Assembly (NCBI GenBank): GCA_002914845.1
Contig: JXTC01000068.1
Coordinates: 62,001-126,000, forward strand
Length of the DNA stretch: 64,000 bases
From: Trema orientale
Lineage: Eukaryota; Streptophyta; Magnoliopsida; Rosales; Cannabaceae
Direction: 5' to 3'
The notes under the pieces are model-generated. The model made no database searches. It saw only the letters and a program-made list of their open reading frames with translations, and was not told where the DNA came from. A program made the translations under genes and the position numbers. How positions within the stretch are numbered: the stretch's first letter is position 1; each line of letters opens with the position of its first letter. This document shows positions 1 through 11,976 of this stretch, one piece after another.

Positions 1-1084
1 TTCGGGTCCATGGACAAGGATTGGTGGTGCAAAAGTTTAAGAAATGGTTGTTATGTAGTGTTGTTATCATTATCAAAGTTCTCAAGGAGAGTGAGGATTT
101 ATATTTTATCCTGCTACACCATGAATTTGAGATCAGATTTTCGTATAAAATCCATTGTTGCATCTGAGTGTTGTTTTAACATTCACAAGGGTCAAGGTGT
201 GATTTGGTATGTTGTTATCATTTTTATTGTTTGCACACTTGTCGAACAAATCTATCTACCGAAAAAAAAAAGATCCATTCTAAACTAGTTTATGGAGAGT
301 GATGTGATATAGTGTAGCATTTTACTTTAGTAGCTCTCATTGTCAAGTAACTTCTTTTTTGGTGCTCTGACCTCAAACTGTGTTGAGTTGTTGGTTGGAG
401 ACTATCTTTATCACTTGAAAAACATTAAGCTGGGCCATGGGTGATTTGTGGGTTGGAGGGAGGGAGATTCTTCAGATCCCCACCCAGCACTGCCCACCAT
501 TTTGGCAGGTTGGGAGGCAATGGCACCTGGCCCTTTTCTCAAGTTGAGTAGTTTAAGCTAGATTGTGCACATATTAGAAGTAGAACTATAGAATGATGCT
601 GGCATTGTTGTTTTCTCCGGTCTCTTGTTGATGGCGACGATATTTTGCTTCTACTTCATCCTGATTAACTGCTTTTGTCATCTATGAAGTAAAAGGAAAG
701 ATTATCTTTTTCTAGGGCTTGGCTTTTTCTCCTGTGGTGTACTGGTGTTTAAGTCGTGAACAAAAATGTGTTATAAAATGAGATGTAGGCATCCTATTCC
801 TATGAATTCGGATATTTGGTGAAAATTTTGGGCCTACATTGCTATAGGCGAACCCTTCTTTGTGGTCATTCAGGCCTCGAGGACAAGGAGCTCTAATGAG
901 TTTCTTATCACGGGCCTCAGGTTACATCTACAGCTTCCCACCTTCCAGATCTCGTTTATCCAAAAACCGAGTTCTGATTTGTGAGTTTCTGCTGAGGCTT
1001 TTTCTAAGACGACCGATTCTACTTTCTCCACTCTCCTGTGGACTGTGAACCACTTTTTGTAGCTATAGCTCTCTCACAAAAGGA

Positions 1085-1210
1085 ATGTTGATTGCACTCT
1101 TATAGTCTCACTATTTGACACGTGAATTCGATTTATTTCATAATATTATTAAAATGTTAAGTTAGATGATGAGACATAAGAATGTAAAAGAGAGTATTTA
1201 GAACTTTCTT
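1085..1210. mobile_element. Diverged MITE-like copy (family of 22384-22570)
   Basis: The stretch reading CACTCTTATAGTCTCACT then TTTGACACGTGAATTC resembles the right arm of the hairpin at 22384-22570, which has GTCTCACTGCTTGACACG in the same order. The other arm is poorly preserved. Seen: shared ordered words. Inferred: common MITE family. Confidence 0.4.
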
Positions 1211-2052
1211 ATAAGTAAGGAACTCTTCTCACAATTAAGGAAACATAATCATGATTATTGATTACTGTTTACTTGTACTTTGGGCCAGGGGAGAGCTTAT
1301 GGTTCAAACTTAGAAGTCCATTGGGCTTATGGGCTTTAGAGATGTTATCTTCGGGGTTAACCAAATCGGGATCCAAGTTCCATTTCCAGTAGACTGGAAA
1401 ATTTGGAGAAGTCAAAGAAGGGGAAATTTTGAAAAAATTGGACGCTTTGATTTTATTTTATTTTTCCCTGGGTCAACAGCTAATATTAGTCACACACACA
1501 AGTATTTTTGGTCAACTACTAATATGGGTAACACAAACAGTAGTCTCATAGTAATGGTTACCTGATAATTGGGATTTGTGGGATGATTTTATAGATAGCA
1601 TTGTTTAAAGAGTATTAGTTGGATAAAAACCGTAAAAAAAACCAACCCCCAGAAGTGTCATTTAGCCTAATTATAATAGTTTGACTAGATCAGTATCACT
1701 TTAGTATAATGGTAATGGTAAATGGTGGTCACATGTCATTCATCCAAATACAGAAAAAAAAATGTTAAATTAATTGCCAAATAATCCTACAGGATCAAGT
1801 TTCCTTATAAACTTTGTCTGCGGACAAGGAATGGGCACCTGATCTTGACTGAAACAATCCGTGCCATCTGAAGGGGCTTTAATTTGCATATACTCAAGCG
1901 GAAGACTCTTTTGGATTCATTATCTCCTAAATCAAGACACTTGAAAGTGGTCCACCTCAATATCCCATTTCAGTGTTTGTCTAAATGAACAAATTCCACG
2001 AGTCACCATTTAAACCTACATTTCATCCCCCCTATAGTTTTTAACGCCCCAG

Positions 2053-2091
<39 letters not shown>
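2053..2091 (+). repeat. Poly(A) tract, 39 bases
   Basis: An uninterrupted A run follows GCCCCAG. It could be the tail of an old retroposed copy, but I found no direct repeat flanking it. Confidence 0.8.
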
Positions 2092-2093
<2 letters not shown>

Positions 2094-3919
2094 CATCTCT
2101 TTCATCACATTAAAGGGGTAATGTCACAGAAGTCAATGTGTTGCATTGGAAACCCAACTGTACAAACTTAGAGCCAGAATTCACACACAAAAAAGACCTT
2201 CTCCTTCGTCTTGTTACCTATCATGGCCTAAACTTTCGCCGAGTTGTACTTATAATATTACCAAAGCCAAAAGGGTCCCACGAAAGTGGCCTCTCGGAGG
2301 CTTGTCATACCAATACCATTCTTGGGGTCTGAGGCTTGAGCATTTGGGATTCCGGCTAAGCTAAAACCCATCTGCTATTCATAGCTGAGGGTTGTTTTTT
2401 GATATGAGATTTGGGAGTTTTGGTATATTTTGTCCATTGTTTATAGATGTGGAAGTTTCATACAAAAAAGTGAGTATGGGAATCAGAATCGTTTTTGCCT
2501 TTGGCTATGGTCCTTCTCACCTTTTCACTTGTCTTTTGTCTTGAACTTAGAACCAAACATTCTCTTTTAGCACATTAAAGATTAGGCCATGAAGATTGAT
2601 TCAGGAGTTATTTTGTTTTGAAAATTTGAATGGTCCCCCACGTGAATGTTGGGTCTGGTTTCCTTGATTTGTCTTCGTTATACATGGGGATAGATAATAT
2701 TTGATCACATTTCACATTCAAAATTTGGCACCTAACTCACCTGTAACTTTTTTAACTGAGCATATTATATGACTGTTTCTATGTGCTTTCCTCTGCTATG
2801 TGTTCTTTCTGGTTTATGCTAATCTTCGTTCTGATTTTTTCTGGGTAATCAACTTTGTATCGTCTATTGTTCTAGGGACCCTAACGAGATAAATACATCA
2901 AATATGTATATATGTATGTACCAAAATAAATCGAGTATTGTTCGGCAAAACGAAATAGTTGGACCAAATTGGGTTTATCAAATTTTAAACTTTGATGGAG
3001 AATTTTGATAATTATCTCTAATGCAACAATTATAATCGTATTCAAGAGCTGAGGTTAACGGTTCAAAGTTCAAAAGTTCGTTTAGAAGAAGAAAAGCGAA
3101 AAATAAGATAAGTGAATGAAAAAAAAAAAAAACACACCCCCAAGGCTTCACTAATATCCTCGTATGAAAAAATAGACTTATCTGTAAATGTTATAAAATA
3201 GAAAACCCTTATTGTCATATCACACATCTAAAATTACTTAAATACTTCATTCTCTAACAAACCTTAAAACACCTTACAACACTCTTCCAGCACTCGACTG
3301 TGCTCGACTAATGTATTCGATCGAGCTTGACTGTGAAGTTCGACCACCTATTTTGACAGTTTCAATGGCTCAAAAAATTTACGACTGAGATCAAAACTTA
3401 GGCAGAATAGAATCCTGAAAGTTTCATTAAATGAAAGTCCAGTTTTTTAAATAGTTTATACTTTGTTCATTATTTTTTTCAGCATGTCAAAATTGATAAT
3501 GCTCTAAATTTAAAACGAAATCTTTTTTTGTTGCTTTTAAAATAACTTGTATCAATTGTTGGGACAAAATTTCGTCTTGACACTTTTGGTAAGTGTAAGA
3601 GCGAAGATTTATCACCTATCGTTACTGAAAGCTAGTTCTAATGCTCTTTCTTCGAGGTAGGTTCAGACTCGAGAGTAGAATATAGCATCTCTCTTGACCT
3701 CGAGGTCTCGAGGTCTGTAATAGGGTGAGGGAGAATGCTAAGCACCAGTTTAGTACCTGTCAAATAGGTTCTTAAGCCTAAGTTAGTAAGTGGAATTAAT
3801 GGAGATTCTAAAGAGAGAAAAAGGAGCATCAAATAGAGAGTAAATGAGGAGGAGGAAAGAGAGAGAGAGAGAGAGTTTAAACATCTAGTTTCAACTTGTT
3901 TCAAAGTGGTGGTTTGAGG

Positions 3920-4165
3920 TAGGGGTATTCAAAATAACCACCAAACTGCGGATACCGACTAATCTAGACTAATCCGAGCGATTATAGCACATTTGCGGCC
4001 GATGATGAAATGGAAAAATAGCAAACTGAACGGTTCGGTTTGTTTTACGGATTGGAAAAAAAAAAAAAAAAAGCTCGGTTTCATACCAGACCGCCCAAAT
4101 AAATTAGTTTTATAAGTAGTTATATATATATATTGTAATATATACTTATTAGTTGCTAATCTAGT

Positions 4166-4197
<32 letters not shown>

Positions 4198-4948
4198 GTT
4201 TTTTTTTTTTTTTTTTGTTTATTTTTTTAATGTTTTTTCAATGGCTATAATGAGGTGCATAAAAAGACGCACATCATTAATGCTATTTCTCTATCTTACT
4301 TTTTACAATAACAAAATGTGCAAGATAAATTTTCATTGGCCAAATTGATACCTATGCATAGGTAAAAAAAAAAAAAAAAAAAAAAAAAACCTACTGGATT
4401 GGTGCTCATACTTATTTTGTAGTTTTTATTACAATATGTACTTGTGATGTGTATTTTTTTTTTATATGTGTAATATAAGTTTATTTTTGCAGCTTCTTAA
4501 GTTGAAGTTTGAAATTTTTGTTATTATTGTTATTAACTATCTTACTTAAGATTTATAGTTGTGTTGTAATTTGTTTAAGATATTCTAGAGTTTAAGATTG
4601 CTCTTATATTTCAATTTAGATTTAACTTAAGTTTGAAATGACTAGAATTTTTAATTTGATTTTAAGTTTTAAGTATGCTATTTTTGGTTTAAATATTTGG
4701 ACAATATTAAGATCGCATTTATATATCATTATTTGGAATATGTTTGATTTGATATTTATATTGTTCAAACTGCAAAAACTGGCCAGATCGCAAGTAGCCC
4801 ATGTCGTACCACAAAATATAGGTGCGGTCTGGCCAGTTTGAGTCAATCAATACAAATCATGCAGTTTGGCAAATTGATCAAACCGTACTTATTATTTGGT
4901 TTACAGATTGACGTTTTAGATCGGCTAAACAGGCCATGAACACTCCTA
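3920..4948 (+). mobile_element. hAT-like non-autonomous element nested in solo LTR A
   Basis: The ends form an imperfect terminal inverted repeat (TAGGGGTATTCA on the left; TAGGAGTGTTCA on the complement of the right). Flanks are GTTTGAGG (3912-3919) and ATTTGAGG (4949-4956), 7 of 8 matching, as expected of the 8-bp hAT duplication. Copy B of the LTR lacks this insertion and reads straight through the site. No transposase frame. A smaller MITE sits inside it. Confidence 0.7.
4151..4407 (+). mobile_element. 257-bp MITE with perfect 9-bp target duplication
   Basis: Flanked by ATACTTATT at 4142-4150 and 4408-4416. The ends are inverted: AGTTGCTAATCTAGTAGG on the left, GAGCACCAATCCAGTAGG on the complement of the right, each followed by a long T run. 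A second copy lies at 55739-55991. A 9-10 bp duplication suggests Mutator-like mobilisation; that superfamily call is inference. Confidence 0.85.
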
Positions 4949-5664
4949 ATTTGAGGGTGTTAAATAGGCAATTCGGAACATTTCGAACCATTAGATCATC
5001 TTAGGAAGGAGAAAAATCATCCTAGCCCTTGATCTTGGTACATAAGGGCGCATTTAATGCGATTCGACCGCGGGTACTATAGCGCTGTCAGGGTAGATCT
5101 GTAATGCAGTGTTAGCTGGCCTAGTCTCGAAGACTAGGGGCAGCTGTCAGAAGATTTGTACAGATAAATCTCGTAATTTGTTGGATATTGTCAACCTCAA
5201 GCTTTGTCCGGATAAAAAAGAGTTCCCAGTCTCGGGCCGAGCTTTTATCCGGGTATTTTAGGGACACCCAGAGTTAGGACCGGTCCTTTCCCTAGACTTG
5301 GAGTTGGAGATCACACCATGGGGTTTGACTAGTTAGGGGAGATTATGGAGCTTATCCTTCCAAAGTGTGGACCCCAGGGTCTAGTTAGTTGCCCCAAAGG
5401 ATTGCATCTACACCTTTGGTCCCTAATGGAGTCTGCTTTCACTTAGTGCCTGCAGCTACCCCTTGGAGCTTCTACTCAGAGTTTCCTATCGAGTGGTTTG
5501 GGTGCGGCTCGGCCTCGGGGATCAGAGCTTAGAGTGTCCTTCATGGGCCTTAAGGTCGACATTCGCTTTAAGCTTCTTCCCTTATGGAAGTGAGAATTGC
5601 ATCCTGTTCTCGAGTCTCGAGCCTCAAGTTCCGCACTTGAGCTGGTAGAAATATGCCCCCAACT

Positions 5665-6694
5665 TTAATATTAATATTAACTGCTATTTTAAGAAAATTT
5701 ATATTAAATTCTGAGTTAAATATATAAGGTTTTAATATGTAAGGTTCCATAAATTTTGCTTACTTTAATTTTAGTATTTGAATTTCAATTTGCAAGGTTC
5801 GTTTATAGTTCTTGAACTCTTCTATTATTAAAGGTATCTAAAATTCAACATCTGTTTAGTTAGTGACAGAACAAAATTATGTGACCTATATATGATGTTT
5901 GAAATTGAAAATTCTTGTTCTTTATCTTTGGAAAAATACAAAGAATTTTAAATATAATTTTTATGTCATTTTTCTTATTCATTTTTCCTTTTACTTTAGT
6001 TTTTGTCTTTTTGTCTTTTTTTTGCGTGTGCGCTTTAGTTGATTGGAGTAGTTATTTAAATATATATATATACATATTTTAAGGAAATAATTTTATTAAA
6101 CATATACAAAGGTAATAATAACAAATAAGGTTACATAAAAGCTCTTAGAATAAGAATCAAGAAATCACTGGATAAACTTGAAGACCGAAAAAAAAAAGAA
6201 AAAAAGGCCACCTTTGAAAATATTGGAACAAAGACGTTTCCCATGAATAATCTTAAAGAAAAACTCCATAAAAGATGTATTAGAGCTCCTCATTGGTTCG
6301 TTTCGATTCTTCATTATTCGAATTAATACTGATTGATTCATCAGAAAAGTTTCCACAAAATCTGATTTATAATAGTAACAAACTTTATAGATCTAAAACA
6401 TGAATAATATAGATCTAAATGATAACCATATCAATAAAATAAAAAACACTAACAAAAACTAAGACCACTATAAAGCTAGATCTTGTAGACTAAAAATATT
6501 ATATATCTAGATTAAGGTGGACATCTACCTAAACGAAATAATTATTTAGAAACAAAAACAAAGACAATAAAAGAAAATAAGAAGAACCCATACCGAATAA
6601 AGAGAAGATCCCCTCTGTAGTATAGGAAAGTTACCAACTAAATTCTTCAATAATAGAGAGAAAGAAGATTAAAAAAAAAAAAAAAGTAGGGTTA
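5665..6694. other. AT-rich intergenic stretch
   Basis: Low-complexity AT-rich sequence with T runs and a TA run near 6061. I see no gene or defined element. Confidence 0.5.
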
Positions 6695-7180
6695 AATATA
6701 GTAATGGTCCTTGAATTATACTCACTGCATCCTTTTGCTCTCTCGAATTTTCAATTTACAAAATAATAGCTCTTGAATTATGCAATTGTTACAGCAATGA
6801 CCCTTTTGTCACAAACTGTTAGTTTTTTAATAGAAAATAGTCATGAACAAAGTGTATAATTGGGCATTATTACTTGTATGAGTCAGAATCTCGTTTTTAA
6901 CTAAAAGTACTAAACTCTCGCTTTGCACAAGACTCATCTATGTTAAAAATTTAACAGTTTGTGGAAAAAAAAAAAGAGTCATTGCTGCAATAAATGCAAA
7001 AGTGTTAGTAGTCTATTGTATAAATTAAAAATTCATAATCTCATTATTGACCATAGTTACTAAACCGTATACTCTATAATGACTTATTTCTATTAAATAT
7101 TTAATAGTTTGTGACAAAAAGATCATTATTGCAATAATTATATAATTTAAGGACTATTAATTTCATTAACTGAAAAAAGT
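6695..7180. mobile_element. Foldback element with tandem units
   Basis: The left arm contains TGACCCTTTTGTCACAAACT (about 6790-6810) and the complement of the right arm contains TGATCTTTTTGTCACAAACT; the similarity continues on both sides. A third, middle copy of the word lies near 6955-6990. The core is therefore inverted plus partly tandem. No coding capacity. Ends are approximate. Confidence 0.6.
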
Positions 7181-9789
7181 ATTACATATATACGTTAAAA
7201 TATATCTTTTAGGAAATAAATTACGAAAATTAAGAATAATAATTCATTCAATTGACATAAATACAATATTGACTTTTGTAAATAAGGCATAACTATTTTT
7301 CTAAAACAGGTCACACGTACATATGTGAAATGAGCCAATTCATCAGAATATTAAAACGATAAAATAGCTACTCTAGCATAACCAGCTTGGTGCTAAATCT
7401 ACTTTTGGAAACTTGATTTAATCCTTCATTGGGATAAATAAGTGATCTTTCCTTTTCACCTAGTACGGGCGAGGAATATTACGTTTTTCCGTTTCTAATT
7501 TAACAAATTTTTTTTTTGAGGGAACAGAAAATAAGTTTTGAATCTCTAATAGCACAAATAAAAAGGTTTAGGAAATATACAAACTCAATTTAGAGACTAA
7601 TATTGGAGATTAGAGACAACAAAGTTGAGACTACCTACCCTCCCAATATATTTAAGCTTTGAATTTTTAGATGAATCCTCAAGAGAAGAATATCATTCAT
7701 CAGAAGCTAAATCAGTTTCAATTGCATTACAAACAGATAATAAAATATTATTTTTATCACCTATTAAATGAGAATCTAAATTTAGACCAAAAACAGCAAA
7801 AGTGTGTGTTACCATATTTTGTTTTTACGAAATATGATGACAATTGCCACTTCCCACATAATCAAATAATTCAATATTATCTGTGATTAGTATACTCTCA
7901 ATAGAGTCAAAGCAATATGAATTTACCAAAGAAACACTGTTAAGGGATGTACACTCGACGTAAGAAAATCACAAGATTTAAAAGTATATATTTGGTTGTG
8001 AATAATAATTCAAATATGAAGTCTAGATCGCAGGTAAATCTAGTTATAACTAATCTTTTTTTAATGTGGAGATTCCGTGTTCAAATTCATAGACAGAGCT
8101 AGTATGGGCTAGGAGGCCGATGGCACCCCTCACTTTTTCGAAATCATAATTTTTACCCTAATTTTGTTTGAGAAATTTAATTTTGTCCTTCATTTGCCCC
8201 ATTAAATTTTTGTAATTATATTTTTTACCCATATATTTTATAAAAAATAAAAATAAATCAATAATGCCCTTCATATGATACCACTGATTTTTTTTTTTGA
8301 ATTTTACACATTAATTTTAAAATAATTAATTTTGCTCTTGCATTTTATACATAATTTTCTTTAGACTCACTTAAATTGTCTTTTTAATCTTTTGTTGGTC
8401 AACATTGACTAACGTATTTCAAAATTATCTTTTTTTAATTCTTTATTAGTTACATATTACTAAATTACAAGTTTATTTGAAGACGAAAAAGAAAAAAAAA
8501 ATATTTAAAGAGAAAAAAGAGAAAAGCTAGAAAAAAAATTTAGCTAAAAGCAAAATATATATATATATTTTTGGGTTGCTCCGTGACTGGTCAAGTCCCC
8601 GTTACCAAAGTATATAAATAAATAAATAAACAATAGATTAATAATCACTAAAACATGAAATTGAAATGTTTTACTATTTTCCCATTGTGTTAGTAGTTCA
8701 ACACACTATAACTAGGAAACACACGAATTAAGACTTAAGAAATAATCCTAAGAGATCATGCACATAAATATAAAGAAAATGTAAAAAAGAAAGCACCTTC
8801 TTTTTCTGGTTGATTTTTAAATTTTTAATAATCGAGTAATTCAATTTGCCAAAAAAAAAAAAAAAGAAATAAATCCAGGTATTAATTAAGGAAGAGAATA
8901 TCCGATGAAAAACTTTGGAGCATGCGGCGATAAGCATTGACTTTCACAGCGGCGATTCATCATATCTGATATACGTTAATTTGCTTCAGATGTTTTCTAA
9001 TATAATAGGAGCCTATGATGTAGTACAGGCTGAGATATTATAAACAATAAGAGACCCTTCTGAGCAAATATTAATACGAATGATGGACCTCTATTTCCAG
9101 TACTGATTTTCTTCGTCTTGTTATGTTACCACATCAAATCTTTGAGAGCAAAAGTAGCAACTTACTCTGCTTCATCAAGAAAGCAACTCCTGAAACTAGC
9201 CATGTTTGGTGGAAAAAGAAAATTAAATTTTCTCAGAAAAATTTTCCCATATTCTTTGGCTCTTCTCACAAGTTAGAAGCTGGCCTGTAACACCTCATGT
9301 TTGTGTGCTGTTTGCCCCTCTCTCTCTCTCTATAACCTGAGTTGTCATTCAGGAGCTACAGCTAGCTATAGGTTTTGTATATATATTGTGGGGTATATGG
9401 TCAGGACTTAGAATTATTGGCTACTGTGATGAACTATGTAAGGAAAACAATATTCCCACTTGGGGGTATGGTGATTCTAGTAGAGTCACGTCTAGAGGGA
9501 GAGAGAAATATTATGTAGTAATAACTAGGAAAAGATTTTGAGCATAGTGGGACGTGCCCATGAAATATCCCGTCAAAAAATTTTCCTCTGTTACACAAAA
9601 TTTCACGGACCAGATGTTCATCATATTGTTTTCTGTCTTTTCATTTTCCTTCATATAAAAATAGAAATGGTTCCTAGTTCCTGCACACTTTCGAGATTTC
9701 TTAGGCTCAAACTTCTTATTTTCTAATATTTTTTCTCTTTGTGATTGACATTTGATTAACAAGTCAATAGTGAAATTGCTCACGACCGA
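7181..9789. other. Intergenic, no recognisable gene
   Basis: AT-rich, no convincing coding frame. A stretch at about 8085-8270 (GGGCTAGGAGGCCGATGGCA followed by AT-rich sequence) looks like a degraded dispersed repeat; class unknown. A short CT run lies at 9318-9332. Confidence 0.5.
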
Positions 9790-10172
9790 TAGGGATAACT
9801 GCAAAAAAATACCCTAAAATTTGAGTATTCTGCAATTTAAATCCTGAAATTTGGACTTTACAAAATAATATTCTGAGATTAAAAATTTCTAAAAAATAAT
9901 ACTCTGAACAGATTTTTTGACCAATTTTAAGAAAAAAAACAATAATATCCTCAATTAAAACTAGATTAATTCATATTATTCATCTTAATTTTGAAAATAT
10001 TATTATATTTTATCAGTTAAAAATCAACACAGAGTATTAATTTTCAGAAATTCGTAATCTCAAAGTATTATTTTGCAGAATCCAAACTTCAAAATTTAAA
10101 TTTCGAAACATAATCCAAACTTCAGAGTTTAAATTACGGAACATCCAAAGATATTTTTTTACAATTATCCCA
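9790..10172. mobile_element. Foldback MITE, 383 bp
   Basis: It begins GGGATAACTGCAAAAAAATA and the complement of its end begins GGGATAATTGTAAAAAAATA. Similarity between the arms continues for more than 100 bp, each arm being made of short related units (AAATTTGGA, TCTGCAA, AATAATA-TCTGAGATTA). No coding capacity and no certain target duplication. Confidence 0.7.
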
Positions 10173-11047
10173 ATCTCATATATTAATTGATCATATATTT
10201 TCACTTTAGAATATATATATCATATAAGCTTTTGAGATATGGACTATTAACTTCCTCATTATAAAACAAAAGCTCATAACAACTTTCTAGACATCGACAT
10301 GTGGAAAAATTCAGAGTTGGCAGTCGAGGCCACCAGATCAGCTGAGGCCACACCGATGGATTAACAGTACTTGGATTAATACGAAAAAGTCTCTGCCTTT
10401 TCCCTTCTCTGGCTCATAATATGGTTACGTTATATATGTAAATGTAAATATAGATGCTTCTCGGGGAGTGAACGCTACCGTTTTTTCTCTGCCACTTTAG
10501 ACTCTCAGAAAAATTACGTCAATCCTCTACTTCTATTTACTTTACCAAAGAAATTAAAAGAAAAAAACATATTTTATGTATCTGTAACATAATACATATC
10601 ATAAATGTACTTTTCAAGTTTTTATCTGCAGCAAACTCAAACATTTGCAGTAACTATAGTTACGTAGTATGCACACGGTGTAGCTGGAAACGAAAATGAT
10701 ATACATTCGAATTATATAGTAGTAATTATAGATCAATAAACTAGCTACAAGATAAGGAAATAAAAGTCCTCATAAAAAAAAATAATAATAAAGAAGATAT
10801 TGAAGGCAGGGGCCCCAAGGGACTTGAACCATTAATGAAGCCCTGCTCTGTCCAAATTAACTATAATTTCAGTACAAGCACAAGCAAGCCAACGTTTTTT
10901 TTCCCCCTTTTTCAATAGATCGAAAGATTCCCGGGAAACAAACAAGAAAATTTATTTAAAAGCTATTATAATTAATTATTTACACTGATCAAAAATTGGT
11001 AATTCTTCACCTTAAGAAAACTAGTAGTTGGAAAATGATCAAAGATA
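10173..11047. other. Region downstream of the EPFL gene
   Basis: Intergenic sequence that should hold the 3' untranslated region of the minus-strand EPFL gene just below 11048. Otherwise AT-rich without recognisable features. Confidence 0.5.
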
Positions 11048-11709
11048 TCAAGGGTTGAAAATGAAGTTCCCACACTTGCATTTCCAACTCATGGGCTTGT
11101 AGTTGGAGTTGTTGTCGTCGCCTCTAGCGTATTCGGTGTTTGAAACTTTGGAAGACTTTTTGGAGGTACCAGATTTCACTTGCGGGTTTGTTGGAACCTG
11201 AATAGCTTCGCAGTGCACACATGAGCTACATCGTCTCTCACACCTCGGAGGCCTCGAACCTATTCGAGCTCTTACAATTGCTTTGTCTTCACTTACTGTC
11301 TATCCAAATTTAAAAAAAGAAGAAAGAAAGTAAGAACATATCTTTTCTTTCAATTCAACTGTTATTTCAATTGATTTGTTATGGAATATAGAAAAACAAA
11401 AAACAAAAAACAAAAATAGTACGTTGGAATAAAATTAATGGATTCTCACCTGAGAAAAGTTTTTCTCTTTGGGAATTTCTCTGCCTGCCAAAAAAAAAAA
11501 AAAAAAAACATGGGGAAACTACTTGAGTATAAAAGAAAGATCAAATATGTTTCTTTTTATTTCTTTTTTTTTTTTTCATTTTTGAGTCTGACCCACTTAC
11601 CTTGAGCCATAAATCTCAACTGGGTCGAGCTCAAAATTGAGAGAAAGAGAAGACAAAGTGCCAAATAGCAAAGTCTGCGGCTGTATATGAGACTCTGTTT
11701 ACACCCCAT
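11048..11709 (-). CDS. EPFL2: EPFL2-like secreted cysteine-rich peptide precursor
   Basis: Three exons on the minus strand: 11709-11601, 11484-11450, 11299-11048, giving 131 aa with GT..AG introns. Residues about 12-31 are hydrophobic and form a secretion signal (RLCYLALCLLFLSILSS). The mature C-terminal part holds six cysteines: CERRCSSCVHC, a loop containing AIQVPTNPQ and ARGDDNNSNYKP, then CKC close to the end. This layout is that of the EPIDERMAL PATTERNING FACTOR-LIKE family, and the wording around the cysteines is closest to EPFL2. Known for the family: the processed peptide binds ERECTA-family receptor kinases and shapes organ growth, leaf margins and ovule spacing. Exact cleavage is not visible. 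The small 35-bp middle exon fits the reading frame on both sides. Orthology to EPFL2 rather than EPFL1/3 is a judgement from recall. Confidence 0.9.
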
Positions 11710-11783
11710 TTCAGTGAGAACAAGAATCTAGTTTACTTTAATTGGTGAGATAGTTGAAGATTGAAGCGGAAAACGGAGAAGGG

Positions 11784-11788
<5 letters not shown>

Positions 11789-11821
<33 letters not shown>

Positions 11822-11941
11822 TCTGCCAATTTAAGTTTGCCAATTTAAGTGGAGAACTGTCTGAAGCTATAAACAAGAGGGGGGAGGGGTTTCAGTAACG
11901 GAATGACAACATAATATAAATGATCAATCTCTCAAGCTTTC

Positions 11942-11974
<33 letters not shown>
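11789..11974. repeat. GA/CT microsatellites upstream of the EPFL start
   Basis: A GA run at about 11789-11818 and a CT-type run at about 11939-11975 lie 80-270 bp upstream of the EPFL start codon, on its 5' side. They probably fall in its leader or promoter. Confidence 0.75.

Positions 11975-11976
<2 letters not shown>

Larger units (their letters stand above)
1..3556. other. Intergenic, no recognisable gene
   Basis: No open frame here resembles a protein family I know. Frames at 10-288 and 860-1048 are short, without domain signal; 860-1048 is less AT-rich than its surroundings and could be transcribed (for example the untranslated end of a gene outside the window), but this is a guess. Visible items are a 39-base A tract (2053-2091) and a MITE-like stretch near 1085-1210 that resembles one arm of the foldback at 22384-22570. 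Confidence 0.5.
3557..5664 (+). mobile_element. Solo LTR, copy A, interrupted by a hAT-like insertion
   Basis: It starts TGTTGGGACAAAATTTCG and ends near CCCCCAACT, with imperfect 5-bp flanks TCAAT (3552-3556) and TTAAT (5665-5669). Ordered similarity to copy B at 18548-20260 supports the call: both share CAAAATTTCGTCT near the start, AGGATGCTAAG-like and CTTTCAAAGTGGTGGTT words in the middle, then TTAAATAGGCAATT, CCTTGATCTTGG and TTTAATGCGAT, and end in a CAAC(A/T) terminus. No internal retroelement domain is present, so it is a solo LTR rather than a full element. The uninterrupted length would be about 1.07 kb. Superfamily is not assigned. Confidence 0.72.

Noticed and set aside
860..1048. 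Possible small gene
   Set aside because: Only 62 codons, rich in Ser/Arg, no start context or family match; kept only as a note in the intergenic entry.
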